From CAZJAD01 sp964543855 (GTDB taxonomy: Bacteria > Electryoneota > RPQS01 > DYHQ01): a stretch of DNA of 7,725 nt. The position numbers and the translations under genes are program-made. A model generated the notes under the pieces. The model was not told the DNA's origin and searched no databases. It was given only the letters and a program-made list of their open reading frames with translations. Where the stretch lies: positions 1 through 7,725 of the forward strand of contig CAZJAD010000104.1 of assembly GCA_964543855.1 (NCBI GenBank), in the 5' to 3' direction. Shown one piece after another: positions 1 through 5,931 of this stretch (positions are counted from its first letter, which is position 1; the number at the start of each line of letters is the position of its first letter).

Positions 1-657
1 ATCGAGCGAACCACGGAGATTATCGCGGAGCATGACTTCGCCGCCGCGCTGCCGCACCTTTCGCAGCTTGCAGACGCCGGAACGGACTACCGCGAACTGC
101 TGCGCACCCTGCAGCATTACTGGATGAGTCTGCTTTTCCTGAAAGTCGGTGAGCAACCGTCTACCGCCGACCAAGGTGCGGAGATCTTGAGGCAATTGGC
201 AGACAAGTTCTCCCCGGAAGACTTGCTGCGCCTGATTAAGCTGGCCTCAGAGACCGAACCGGAACTGCGGCGCAGTCCGAATCCGCGCACGCGATTCGAA
301 GTCGCCTATCTGCGCTGGGTCGGCCTTGACCGCAGTGTTCAGATCGCAGACATCTTGACCAAACTGCGAGGGACAAATCTGTCAACGGCTTCCCAGTCTT
401 CAGTCTCAAGAAGCAATCAACTGGTCACGACGACCACGATCCCAGCAGAACCCGTCGTGCGCTCCGAGCCTGACAGAGAAACCGGCAATCCGACACCGGA
501 AGCTCCAAAAACTGTTGCACCGAAAAAGCCGCCAACGAGTGACAAATCCTCCACAGGTCAAACGGACGGCAATGTTATTGACATGTTCGTAGAGAAATTC
601 GGTGGTGAAATCCTGGAGGTCAAGGACACCCCGAAGACATCGCCAAGAAAGAAATAA
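1..657 (+). CDS. dnaX: DNA polymerase III subunit gamma/tau, C-terminal part (5' end outside window)
   Basis: DnaX is the clamp-loader ATPase subunit that loads the beta sliding clamp and links the replicative polymerases. Only the last 218 residues are present; the frame is open from base 1 to the TAA at 655-657, so the ATPase domains lie upstream of the window. The first part (about residues 9-75) is helical and reads like the DnaX oligomerisation domain, with a typical G-T-D-Y-R-E-L-L turn followed by a hydrophobic helix. Next come a helix-rich stretch ending near residue 120, a low-complexity Pro/Lys/Ser/Thr linker (about residues 135-185), and a short conserved tail reading IDMFVEKFGGEILEVK, a form often found at the end of tau-type proteins. 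The identification is supported by ybaB and recR directly downstream in the same orientation, a classic gene order. An internal ATG at 124 is not the real start because the reading frame and domain continue upstream. Confidence 0.87.
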   Translation: MERTTEIIAEHDFAAALPHLSQLADAGTDYRELLRTLQHYWMSLLFLKVGEQPSTADQGAEILRQLADKFSPEDLLRLIKLASETEPELRRSPNPRTRFEVAYLRWVGLDRSVQIADILTKLRGTNLSTASQSSVSRSNQLVTTTTIPAEPVVRSEPDRETGNPTPEAPKTVAPKKPPTSDKSSTGQTDGNVIDMFVEKFGGEILEVKDTPKTSPRKK

Positions 658-706
658 TCCTTCCACCGACGGGTCATCTCGTCTGCGTGGAGTGAGTCAA
701 CGAATT

Positions 707-712
707 AAGGAG
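707..712 (+). promoter_or_regulatory. Shine-Dalgarno AAGGAG for ybaB
   Basis: AAGGAG lies five bases before the GTG at 718. An ATG at 716 overlaps it but is followed at once by TGA, so the GTG is the usable start. Confidence 0.7.
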
Positions 713-717
713 TACAT

Positions 718-1044
718 GTGAAGGGCGGGATGGATAAACTGTTGCAGCAGGCACAAGTGCTGCAGGAAACGCTTGCGAAGGCGCAAGAAGAATTGGAGAC
801 ATTGGAAGTCGAAGCGAGTGCCGGAGGTGGTGCCGTCACGGTAACGGCAAGTGGGCGCGGAGATATCCTGTCGATCCGCATCGCTCCGGAAGCGATCACG
901 CCCGATGATCCCGAAACACTCGAGGATCTGGTGTTGGCTGGAGTCACAGCCGCTATCGAGAAATCGCGCGCAGCCGCGCATGAACATATGGCCCAAGCCA
1001 CCGGAGGACTTCTTCCGCCGGGCATGAGCTTGCCGGGGATGTAA
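718..1044 (+). CDS. ybaB: YbaB/EbfC family nucleoid-associated protein
   Basis: This is a small (108 aa) dimeric DNA-binding protein of the YbaB/EbfC family, which coats DNA and is nearly always encoded next to recR. It starts at GTG 718 with the family's N-terminal form (M)KGGM followed by a long amphipathic helix (LLQQAQVLQETLAKAQEEL, about residues 8-26). The beta-sheet core follows (about 29-53; G-G-G-A-V-T-V-T-A-S-G and I-L-S-I-R-I), then an Asp/Glu-rich turn and a second helix (about 62-95), ending in a Gly/Pro/Met-rich tail. The length is normal for the family. It sits 60 bases after dnaX, and its TAA is two bases before the recR start, so it is probably co-transcribed and translationally coupled with recR. 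An internal ATG at 730 could also serve as start but would remove the conserved KGG. Confidence 0.93.
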   Translation: MKGGMDKLLQQAQVLQETLAKAQEELETLEVEASAGGGAVTVTASGRGDILSIRIAPEAITPDDPETLEDLVLAGVTAAIEKSRAAAHEHMAQATGGLLPPGMSLPGM

Positions 1045-1046
1045 CC

Positions 1047-1646
1047 GTGTTCGAATACTCACCCGCGTTGGAAAAGCTCGTCGATCAGCTCGCGAAACTC
1101 CCGGGTCTGGGGCCGAAATCCGCTGCCCGTATCGCCCTCCACATTCTTCGCGCGCCGAAAGACGAGGTCGATGCACTGGCCGAGGCATTGACCGAAGTCA
1201 AAATCCGAATCAAATTCTGCTCGGTTTGCTTCAATCTGACGGAAGACGACCCGTGCCGCATTTGCCGGGATACGAAGCGCGACCGCAGCCTGATCTGCGT
1301 CGTGGAAGCGCCCGGCGATGTCCTGATGATTGAGAAAACCAAAGGGTACCGCGGCCTCTTTCATGTCCTGGGCGGAGCGCTCTCGCCCCTGGACGGCGTT
1401 TCGCCGGACGACCTGCGCGTTCGAGAACTGCTCGCGCGCGTGGACACTTCGGTGAGCGAGGTGATCATTGCCACAAATCCCACAACGGAAGGCGATGCGA
1501 CGGCGCTCTATCTCGCACAGGCCCTGAAACCCAAACGCGTTCGTGTGACACGCATCGCTCGGGGAGTACCTGTGGGCTCGGATCTCGAGCATGTCGACGA
1601 GGTCACCCTAACGAAAGCTCTCGAAGGACGGGCGGATCTGCTGTGA
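1047..1646 (+). CDS. recR: Recombination mediator protein RecR
   Basis: RecR acts with RecO (and RecF) to load RecA on SSB-coated gapped DNA in recombinational repair. At 199 aa it has the standard length and every landmark: an N-terminal helix-hairpin-helix (LPGLGPKSAARIA, about residues 18-30), a four-cysteine zinc finger (C58, C61, C70, C73), and a Toprim domain (about 81-175) with the acidic VVEAP stretch and the conserved TNPTTEGDATALYL. It ends with the C-terminal signature around RGVPVGSDLEHVDEVTL and a terminal GRADLL. The start is GTG at 1047, two bases after the ybaB stop, which points to translational coupling in a dnaX-ybaB-recR operon. No missing key residue is seen. The identification is essentially certain. 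Confidence 0.97.
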   Translation: MFEYSPALEKLVDQLAKLPGLGPKSAARIALHILRAPKDEVDALAEALTEVKIRIKFCSVCFNLTEDDPCRICRDTKRDRSLICVVEAPGDVLMIEKTKGYRGLFHVLGGALSPLDGVSPDDLRVRELLARVDTSVSEVIIATNPTTEGDATALYLAQALKPKRVRVTRIARGVPVGSDLEHVDEVTLTKALEGRADLL

Positions 1647-1694
1647 CTGTTCTTAGGCGAGAGTCAAGAAAACTGTGTGAGAGCAACGGCCACA

Positions 1695-1725
1695 TTGACA
1701 TTCCACTCAACCATCCAGGTAGAAT
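1695..1725 (+). promoter_or_regulatory. Possible sigma70-type promoter before the polymerase-like gene
   Basis: A perfect TTGACA (1695-1700) is followed after 19 bases by TAGAAT (1720-1725), a 5/6 match to the -10 box. The spacer is two bases longer than ideal. The predicted transcription start, near 1732, would fall just inside the annotated GTG start at 1729, so either the promoter or that start codon is doubtful. Confidence 0.35.
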
Positions 1726-1728
1726 GCG

Positions 1729-3075
1729 GTGAGACTTCATCGATTGTTGGTAGGGGCAACGCTCATCGTTATCCTCTACCTCTATACGAACGCCATCTTC
1801 AGCTTTTTCACCCCGGGCGAGCAGCGTGAGCTGTTTCGCTTCTTCGTTCTTGGGGCACCGATCGGGGTGTTGTTGTTTCTCTTCCCCCGCTTTGCCCTTG
1901 TGCTCTTGGCACTCTTTGTCTACCTTGTCGATTGGCTCGCGCTCTGGGTCCAAGTCGTTCCACGCGAATTCACCTGGTTTATCGACCTCGCTCTCGTCAT
2001 TCTCCTGGCGCGCTATTTTCTGTTCTTTCCTCGGCTGCGCGTGAGGCCCGTTTCTGCGACAGAGAAGTGGATTTGGGGGTTGCTCGTTTTCGCCATATTC
2101 TCTGCGGTGATCAACCACGTCTCGACCACAGTCATGCTGATCGGCTTGCGCGTATCCCTGAAGTACCTCTTGCTCTTCATTGTCCTATATTCGATGGACT
2201 TCGGCGAGAAGTTCAACAAAGGGTTTCTCTATTTCCTGTTCGCGATCGCCCTTGTACAGATTCCTGTCGCACTGGTCGAGTTCACTCTGGTCCCTGCAAA
2301 GGCTCTGGGCCTGTGGGATCTTATTACCGGCACGTTCGGGCACAACAACACGGGCATTTTGGGTGTTTACCTTCTGGGATGGATCGCGTTCCTTGTGGCA
2401 GTCATGCTTGAGAAGCGCCGCGTGAAGCTGGGCCTCTTATTTCTGGTTGTCCTCTTGGCTGTCCCTCCCGTTTTGGGCGAAGTGAAGGCTTTCTTCATTG
2501 TCTTGATTCCCTTTATTCTTTTCATGTTGCGCCGGGAATGGAGGCGGCAACCGGTCTTGTCGTTGGCCGTGGGTGTGTTCGCCTTCCTTCTATTCGCAGG
2601 CGTTGACTATATTTTGGTTGAGACCGGCTACTGGAAAGCGGGACGCAATCCCATTACGTACATAACNNNNNNNNNNNNNNNNNNNNNNNNNNNNNNNNNN
2701 NNNNNNNNNNNNNNNNNNNNNNNNNNNNNNNNNNNNNNNNNNNNNNNNNNNNNNNNNNNNNNNNNNGGCTTTCTGGGGACGCTACTTTTTCTCGTGCCAC
2801 CGTTCCTCCTCTATCGGCGCTCCCGAATTCTGCATCAGAGCGAGCGCGAAGACTACCGCATACTCGCTTCCGCTTTCCAGGGGATGACCTTTCTTTATCT
2901 CGCCAATCTGTTTGTGACCCCACTGCTGCAATCGGATCCAATCGGATATTTCTATTGGTTCACAGCCGCCGTTGTCACTCGGCTTTCCTACAAAGTGGAA
3001 ACTGAGTTGGCCTCCGTACCGTCACTCACCGTTCAGGAGGCTCCGACGCTCCTGCCTCAGGGAGCTCCCGCTTAA
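1729..3075 (+). CDS. O-antigen polymerase/ligase-like multi-pass membrane protein (contains assembly gap)
   Basis: This is a polytopic inner-membrane protein with the architecture of the Wzy/WaaL (O-antigen polymerase/ligase-like) superfamily, whose members join lipid-linked glycan units or transfer them to an acceptor. I see about ten hydrophobic segments (roughly residues 7-27, 38-72, 83-100, 115-130, 136-156, 165-188, 208-227, 233-248, 252-267, 276-295), a loop TGTFGHNNTGILG (about 200-212) of a form common in this superfamily, and after the gap a GFLGTLLFLVPPFLLYRR helix, which in the family often follows the large catalytic loop. Residues 313-346 are unknown because of 100 N, and the true gap length is probably different, so protein length and frame continuity are provisional. 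The start GTG 1729 has only a weak AGGTAG upstream; TTG 1744 or 1747 are alternatives. The methyltransferase at 6605 would suit a polysaccharide context. The family assignment is inferred; the substrate is unknown. Confidence 0.62.
   Translation: MRLHRLLVGATLIVILYLYTNAIFSFFTPGEQRELFRFFVLGAPIGVLLFLFPRFALVLLALFVYLVDWLALWVQVVPREFTWFIDLALVILLARYFLFFPRLRVRPVSATEKWIWGLLVFAIFSAVINHVSTTVMLIGLRVSLKYLLLFIVLYSMDFGEKFNKGFLYFLFAIALVQIPVALVEFTLVPAKALGLWDLITGTFGHNNTGILGVYLLGWIAFLVAVMLEKRRVKLGLLFLVVLLAVPPVLGEVKAFFIVLIPFILFMLRREWRRQPVLSLAVGVFAFLLFAGVDYILVETGYWKAGRNPITYIXXXXXXXXXXXXXXXXXXXXXXXXXXXXXXXXXXGFLGTLLFLVPPFLLYRRSRILHQSEREDYRILASAFQGMTFLYLANLFVTPLLQSDPIGYFYWFTAAVVTRLSYKVETELASVPSLTVQEAPTLLPQGAPA
2667..2766. 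other. Assembly gap of exactly 100 N
   Basis: One hundred consecutive N interrupt the polymerase-like gene. Exactly 100 is the usual placeholder for a scaffold gap of unknown size. The reading frame appears intact across it, but that could be chance. Confidence 0.97.
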
Positions 3076-3153
3076 CGCATGAGTCATATGACGCCGCTTT
3101 GCAGACATTATCATCACCAAGAGCCAGGCAAGTTTCTACAGACTCGGCTCAGC

Positions 3154-3179
3154 ACATGCTGTCGCGCCGGATAGCATGT
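3154..3179. repeat. Inverted repeat with 7-bp perfect arms
   Basis: ACATGCT (3154-3160) and AGCATGT (3173-3179) are perfect inverted arms around a 12-base loop. No T-tract follows, so it is not a standard intrinsic terminator. It lies in the gene-free stretch between the polymerase-like gene and the pgsA fragment. It could be an operator, an element end or chance. Confidence 0.4.
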
Positions 3180-3256
3180 CTCTTCACCCGTAAGTACGAT
3201 GTAATCGGACACTTTTTCGCGCTCAATGGAAGAATCAATCTCATCAGGGCTGTGAA

Positions 3257-3316
3257 ATGAAAGAAGGGGTAGTGCTACCCAACAAGATTATTCTATCACG
3301 CCTGGCATCAGGAGCA
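3257..3316 (+). repeat. Direct repeat, upstream copy (pgsA codons 1-20)
   Basis: This 60-base segment aligns without gaps to 5872-5931 with 48 identities. The two copies lie 2615 bases apart and bracket the two unknown membrane-protein genes and the transposase remnant. Confidence 0.82.
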
Positions 3317-3342
3317 GATCATTTTCAGTACCTCGTGCCGCC

Positions 3343-3349
3343 GGAGGAG
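3343..3349 (+). promoter_or_regulatory. Shine-Dalgarno GGAGGAG for the first unknown membrane gene
   Basis: GGAGGAG lies 10 bases before ATG 3360. The motif is strong but the spacing is slightly long. It supports ATG 3360 as the start and lies within the tail of the pgsA fragment's reading frame. Confidence 0.6.
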
Positions 3350-3359
3350 ATGTGTCTTA

Positions 3360-4730
3360 ATGAACCAGCCTGCAGAACTGTCTGAAGACGCCGCGCTCCA
3401 AATACACAGGTTCACGGCCCATGACTTGGACGTAGGAAATCCCGTGTTTTCTATGGTTTCTCGATGCGTTGGTATCGAGAACAAGGGTAAGCTAACAAGG
3501 CTGTTGATTGTCATCCTGGTGTCTATCATAGGCCTCGCGTATGTCACACTCCGAGAAGGAAGATTCTTCCTAGGCAGCCTGACTATCACACTCGATGGGT
3601 ATGGTGATGCACAGGGGATGAGCTTCATGGGTGACACAATGGTGTGGCCATTCATTTTCTTGGTTCCGATTGCATTCATTTTGACGAGAGTCGCCCTCAA
3701 CCGATCTGCAAGTATGATAAACTACACGAGCCTCTCTGCTGAAGAAGGCTGGTTGACAGATACATCCAAGTATGGTTACCGCAATTCTATCAGAACAGCT
3801 CTAGCCATTTTTCAGGGACGCCGTGGCTGGAAATCGGCCGCAATTTCGACAAGTGCGTGGATAGTCGCTGGCGTATTCGTACTGTACAATGCGCTCACTT
3901 GTGCATTCTACAACGAACTCGGTGAGACGTACTATCCTTACAAGTCTGCTTTAATCAAAGTATTACCCAGCGGGGCAACAAAACCTACCAAGCTTGGGCC
4001 AGATCAGACACTACCGGCGTACATTCAATTGGAGGCCGAAGTACTGCTCCCCAAGTGGGACACCAATCGGCATGATGCTCCTTGGTCCACTTGGATGGCA
4101 CGTATATGGGTAGTCATCTTCTACGGATTGCCTCCCTTCATTTTAGCCAAATTAGTGACAATAGTCTGGGGGACCTCATCGTTTCTACTTCACAAGACAC
4201 GCTGGGACGAGACATCGCCCTCTTCGGATTCCACGCATATGCTAACGTTGCCTCCTTCATCTGACGACAAGTACGGTGGACTTGGACACATGGTTTCAGC
4301 AGCTATGAGCTACTTGTATTCAGGATCCATTTTCATCTTAATGATAACAATGGTGTTTCTCAAGGAGGGTGTACCCCCTTCGTGGCACAACTATATCTTG
4401 CTCGTAGCGTTTACGCCAATATCGGTTTCCGCCTTTTTGATACCCTTGCTCATTACGCGCAGGTCCATTCGAAGCTGCAAGTCTCGGTGCATGTCTACTC
4501 TCAACGATGAGATTCGAAAAGTAACGAGATCAATCCTACATGATTCACAAAACGCAGTATTCCAAGGTAATGTTGATCTACGACTCGCTTCCTTTGAGTC
4601 AATGCGATCGCGAGTTCTCGCAATACCTGATCTTCCAATCACCTTCTCGACATTAGCACGCATAGGACTTGCTGTTGGCGGACCATTCGCGCTCACCTTA
4701 TTGGATCATCTAATTAGCGCAGGACTATGA
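3360..4730 (+). CDS. Unrecognised multi-pass membrane protein (456 aa)
   Basis: I do not recognise this protein. It has about seven hydrophobic segments (roughly residues 46-63, 92-112, 160-182, 245-272, 316-334, 345-366, 430-453). Between them are a polar region with several aromatics (about 183-240; ends in a Trp-rich stretch around PWSTWMARIW), a loop of about 35 residues after segment 4 rich in Ser, Thr and Asp, and a basic-acidic helical stretch (about 367-420) before the last segment. The final part, with a LPITFSTLARIGLAVGGP pattern, resembles the C-terminal helix of various uncharacterised bacterial membrane proteins, but I cannot name the family. No nucleotide-binding or protease motif is visible. 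The gene is more A/T-rich than dnaX-recR, with more ATA, CTA and AGA codons, consistent with transfer. The next gene follows after 24 bases, so the two are probably one operon. Confidence 0.8.
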   Translation: MNQPAELSEDAALQIHRFTAHDLDVGNPVFSMVSRCVGIENKGKLTRLLIVILVSIIGLAYVTLREGRFFLGSLTITLDGYGDAQGMSFMGDTMVWPFIFLVPIAFILTRVALNRSASMINYTSLSAEEGWLTDTSKYGYRNSIRTALAIFQGRRGWKSAAISTSAWIVAGVFVLYNALTCAFYNELGETYYPYKSALIKVLPSGATKPTKLGPDQTLPAYIQLEAEVLLPKWDTNRHDAPWSTWMARIWVVIFYGLPPFILAKLVTIVWGTSSFLLHKTRWDETSPSSDSTHMLTLPPSSDDKYGGLGHMVSAAMSYLYSGSIFILMITMVFLKEGVPPSWHNYILLVAFTPISVSAFLIPLLITRRSIRSCKSRCMSTLNDEIRKVTRSILHDSQNAVFQGNVDLRLASFESMRSRVLAIPDLPITFSTLARIGLAVGGPFALTLLDHLISAGL

Positions 4731-4743
4731 TCACATGCTTTGC

Positions 4744-4749
4744 AGGAAA
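4744..4749 (+). promoter_or_regulatory. Shine-Dalgarno AGGAAA deciding the start of the second unknown membrane gene
   Basis: AGGAAA ends five bases before ATG 4755. The upstream in-frame TTG at 4740 has no comparable site, so ATG 4755 is preferred. Confidence 0.6.
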
Positions 4750-4754
4750 TCGAC

Positions 4755-5585
4755 ATGGATTCGAACTTCTCCAAAACCGGTAGATCTTCAAGTCCGCAGA
4801 CTGAGTATGCTCTAATAATCTCTGGTTGGCTGGCTTCCCGGATCGGTCTATCAACTATTCGAGGTCATGATATCTGCGGTCTGGCCCTCTTGCCAGCAAT
4901 ACCGATTCTGATCTATAATGTATTGCTTCTCATAAGAACTGCATACCGGTGGCAACCAAGAAATCGAACGTTCTGTCTGCTTAGCGGTTTGCTAAGCGAC
5001 GCAATTCCGTACTGGATTCTACGACACGGTTCTGAATCGAGATACGAGATCATATCACCTTGGGATAGTAGATTATGGGCAGTTTCTCTTGTGTTCCTCG
5101 TCGTAGTGTCGGGTCTTTGGTGGATCTTCAGAAACATGCGGATCCCCCGTTTGTTCAGTTCTCTACGTTATGGAATCATTTCAACGATATTGATTTCAGT
5201 CCCAATCATCGTCGTAACAATCTTTCGCATCCACTATTCAATAATGCAGCACCTGCCAAATGAAGAGAGATCATTATTCTTAGTCGGATCAGAAATTCAC
5301 CATGCATACATCGGTGCCCTCTGTATTATCCTATGCAATGCATTGACAAGGAGACTTGACTCTAATCTAATGTATTACTTCTCATTTTTGCTTTCCATTT
5401 CCATAGGACTGATCATTGATCAGATAACATACGTTATGATGTTTCATGTGAGCGATGCCGCCTATTCGAGCACTCTGTCTTGGATCGGACCGATAGTTGG
5501 TCTATGCCTCATCATTGTGACCATATGTTGGTACCATTCTCATACAACCCGACCATCTCAAGCGCATGACCAGAGTGTGAGGTAA
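4755..5585 (+). CDS. Unrecognised multi-pass membrane protein with intramembrane His-His and Asp (276 aa)
   Basis: I cannot assign a function. From ATG 4755 the protein has a polar, Ser-rich N-terminus (about 1-17), then roughly six or seven hydrophobic segments (about 41-61, 72-89, 107-126, 139-159, 181-196, 207-230, 241-260), and a short polar His/Ser/Arg tail. A pair of histidines (H182, H183, in EIHHAYIGAL) begins segment 5, and segment 6 carries SIGLIIDQITY with D222. This spacing recalls uncharacterised bacterial and archaeal membrane proteins that carry an H-x-H-H helix followed by a G-x-G-x-x-L-x-x-D-E helix, here with Glu-Ile-His-His and Asp-Gln variants. That comparison comes from memory and is not a database result. 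Polar residues of this type inside helices could bind a metal or contribute to catalysis. Base composition resembles the preceding gene, to which it is closely linked (24-base gap). Confidence 0.78.
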   Translation: MDSNFSKTGRSSSPQTEYALIISGWLASRIGLSTIRGHDICGLALLPAIPILIYNVLLLIRTAYRWQPRNRTFCLLSGLLSDAIPYWILRHGSESRYEIISPWDSRLWAVSLVFLVVVSGLWWIFRNMRIPRLFSSLRYGIISTILISVPIIVVTIFRIHYSIMQHLPNEERSLFLVGSEIHHAYIGALCIILCNALTRRLDSNLMYYFSFLLSISIGLIIDQITYVMMFHVSDAAYSSTLSWIGPIVGLCLIIVTICWYHSHTTRPSQAHDQSVR

Positions 5586-5593
5586 AAAGATCG

Positions 5594-5810
5594 ACGGAGA
5601 ATCATCTTACATCGAATCTGCAAGAAGCCGATGTGGTTTTGAACGAAGCGTTCGAACCGAGTAGCGATGCGGTGCAACTGCTGCAGCGAAGCCAATGGAG
5701 CTTGTGATCTTCCAGCGCCGTCGGTCGCGTCTTGTCCTAACACTTGAAGCCTTTGGGATGCGACTCGCAAGCCGCGGAGACATCGCCGAATGAAAGGCGA
5801 TCATAGTCGG
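5594..5810 (-). pseudogene. Decayed IS5-type transposase C-terminus
   Basis: Reading the minus strand, bases 5686 to 5594 encode LQQLHRIATRFERF, then a segment ending HIGFLQIRCKMILR. This lines up with the C-terminal signature of IS5-group DDE transposases, which typically reads like LKxFRRIATRYDK followed by an HFLGFxxLAxxMIWLR-like helix. Further upstream on the same strand, fragments such as DYDR (near 5798-5809), HPKGFK and HKLHW fall in different frames and resemble the expected order of preceding transposase motifs, implying several frameshifts and small deletions. No intact catalytic D-D-E region, start codon or terminal inverted repeat is present, so the element is dead and mostly deleted. 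The match around RIATRF is clear; the out-of-frame upstream pieces are weak. It lies between the last unknown membrane gene and the intact pgsA, consistent with past mobile-element activity at this boundary. Confidence 0.6.
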
Positions 5811-5845
5811 AAACGCTCATATCAAACGAAGGTACTTGCAGGTTA

Positions 5846-5854
5846 TGCTATATT
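5846..5854 (+). promoter_or_regulatory. Possible extended -10 promoter for pgsA
   Basis: TGC followed by TATATT forms an extended -10 element (TG-n-TATAAT-like). No good -35 box is seen 17 bases upstream. The expected start site would be near 5861, leaving a leader of about 11 bases that begins at the GAGG ribosome-binding site. It would let pgsA be expressed despite separation from the genes upstream. Confidence 0.35.
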
Positions 5855-5871
5855 GTCATTGAGGCCGCAAA

Positions 5872-5931
5872 ATGAAAGAACGTGTGGGGCTGCCCAACAA
5901 GATTACGTTATCGCGCTTGGCATTAGGACCA
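5872..5931 (+). repeat. Direct repeat, downstream copy (start of intact pgsA)
   Basis: Partner of 3257-3316, 48 of 60 bases identical with no gaps. This copy continues into the full gene. Confidence 0.82.

Larger units (their letters stand above)
3257..3385 (+). pseudogene. 5'-truncated duplicate (remnant) of the pgsA-type gene
   Basis: The first 20 codons of this frame match the start of the intact phosphatidyltransferase gene at 5872: 48 of 60 bases and 15 of 20 residues are identical, including LPNKI and LSRLA. Five of the 12 base differences are silent, as expected for a gene that diverged under selection before it was truncated. The likeness also reaches upstream over the ribosome-binding region (10 of 16 bases, all six differences being transitions). 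After codon 20 the frame loses similarity to PgsA and runs to a TGA at 3383-3385, giving a 42-residue peptide with no catalytic motif. The frame overlaps the start of the next gene (ATG 3360) by 26 bases, so translation from this captured start could reach and couple with that gene. Loss of function is certain if it is only this fragment; origin by insertion, gene replacement or duplication is inference. Confidence 0.8.

Noticed and set aside
527..536. A-rich GAAAAAG in dnaX as a programmed frameshift site
   Set aside because: It is not the A-AAA-AAG slippery heptamer, lies in the low-complexity linker far from the usual gamma end, and lacks an obvious stimulatory hairpin.
697..1188. 163-codon open frame on the minus strand across ybaB and recR
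   Set aside because: It is a shadow of two strongly conserved plus-strand genes with no recognisable protein features.
1603..2118. 171-codon minus-strand frame rich in charged residues
   Set aside because: It lies opposite the hydrophobic helices of the polymerase-like gene; the charged composition is the expected mirror of Leu/Phe/Val codons.
3083..3092. Perfect 10-bp palindrome GTCATATGAC
   Set aside because: It is too short to separate from chance and shows no second copy or promoter nearby.
3317..3340. Possible continued pgsA likeness (H-F-Q-Y-L-V against H-F-S-Q-V-A-Y-F-L-V near the end of intact PgsA), suggesting an internal deletion
   Set aside because: It needs several gaps over six residues and is not distinguishable from chance.
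3076..5871. CRISPR array, tRNA attachment site or integrase
   Set aside because: No regularly spaced repeats, tRNA-like segment or recombinase motif was found; the only mobility trace is the transposase remnant.
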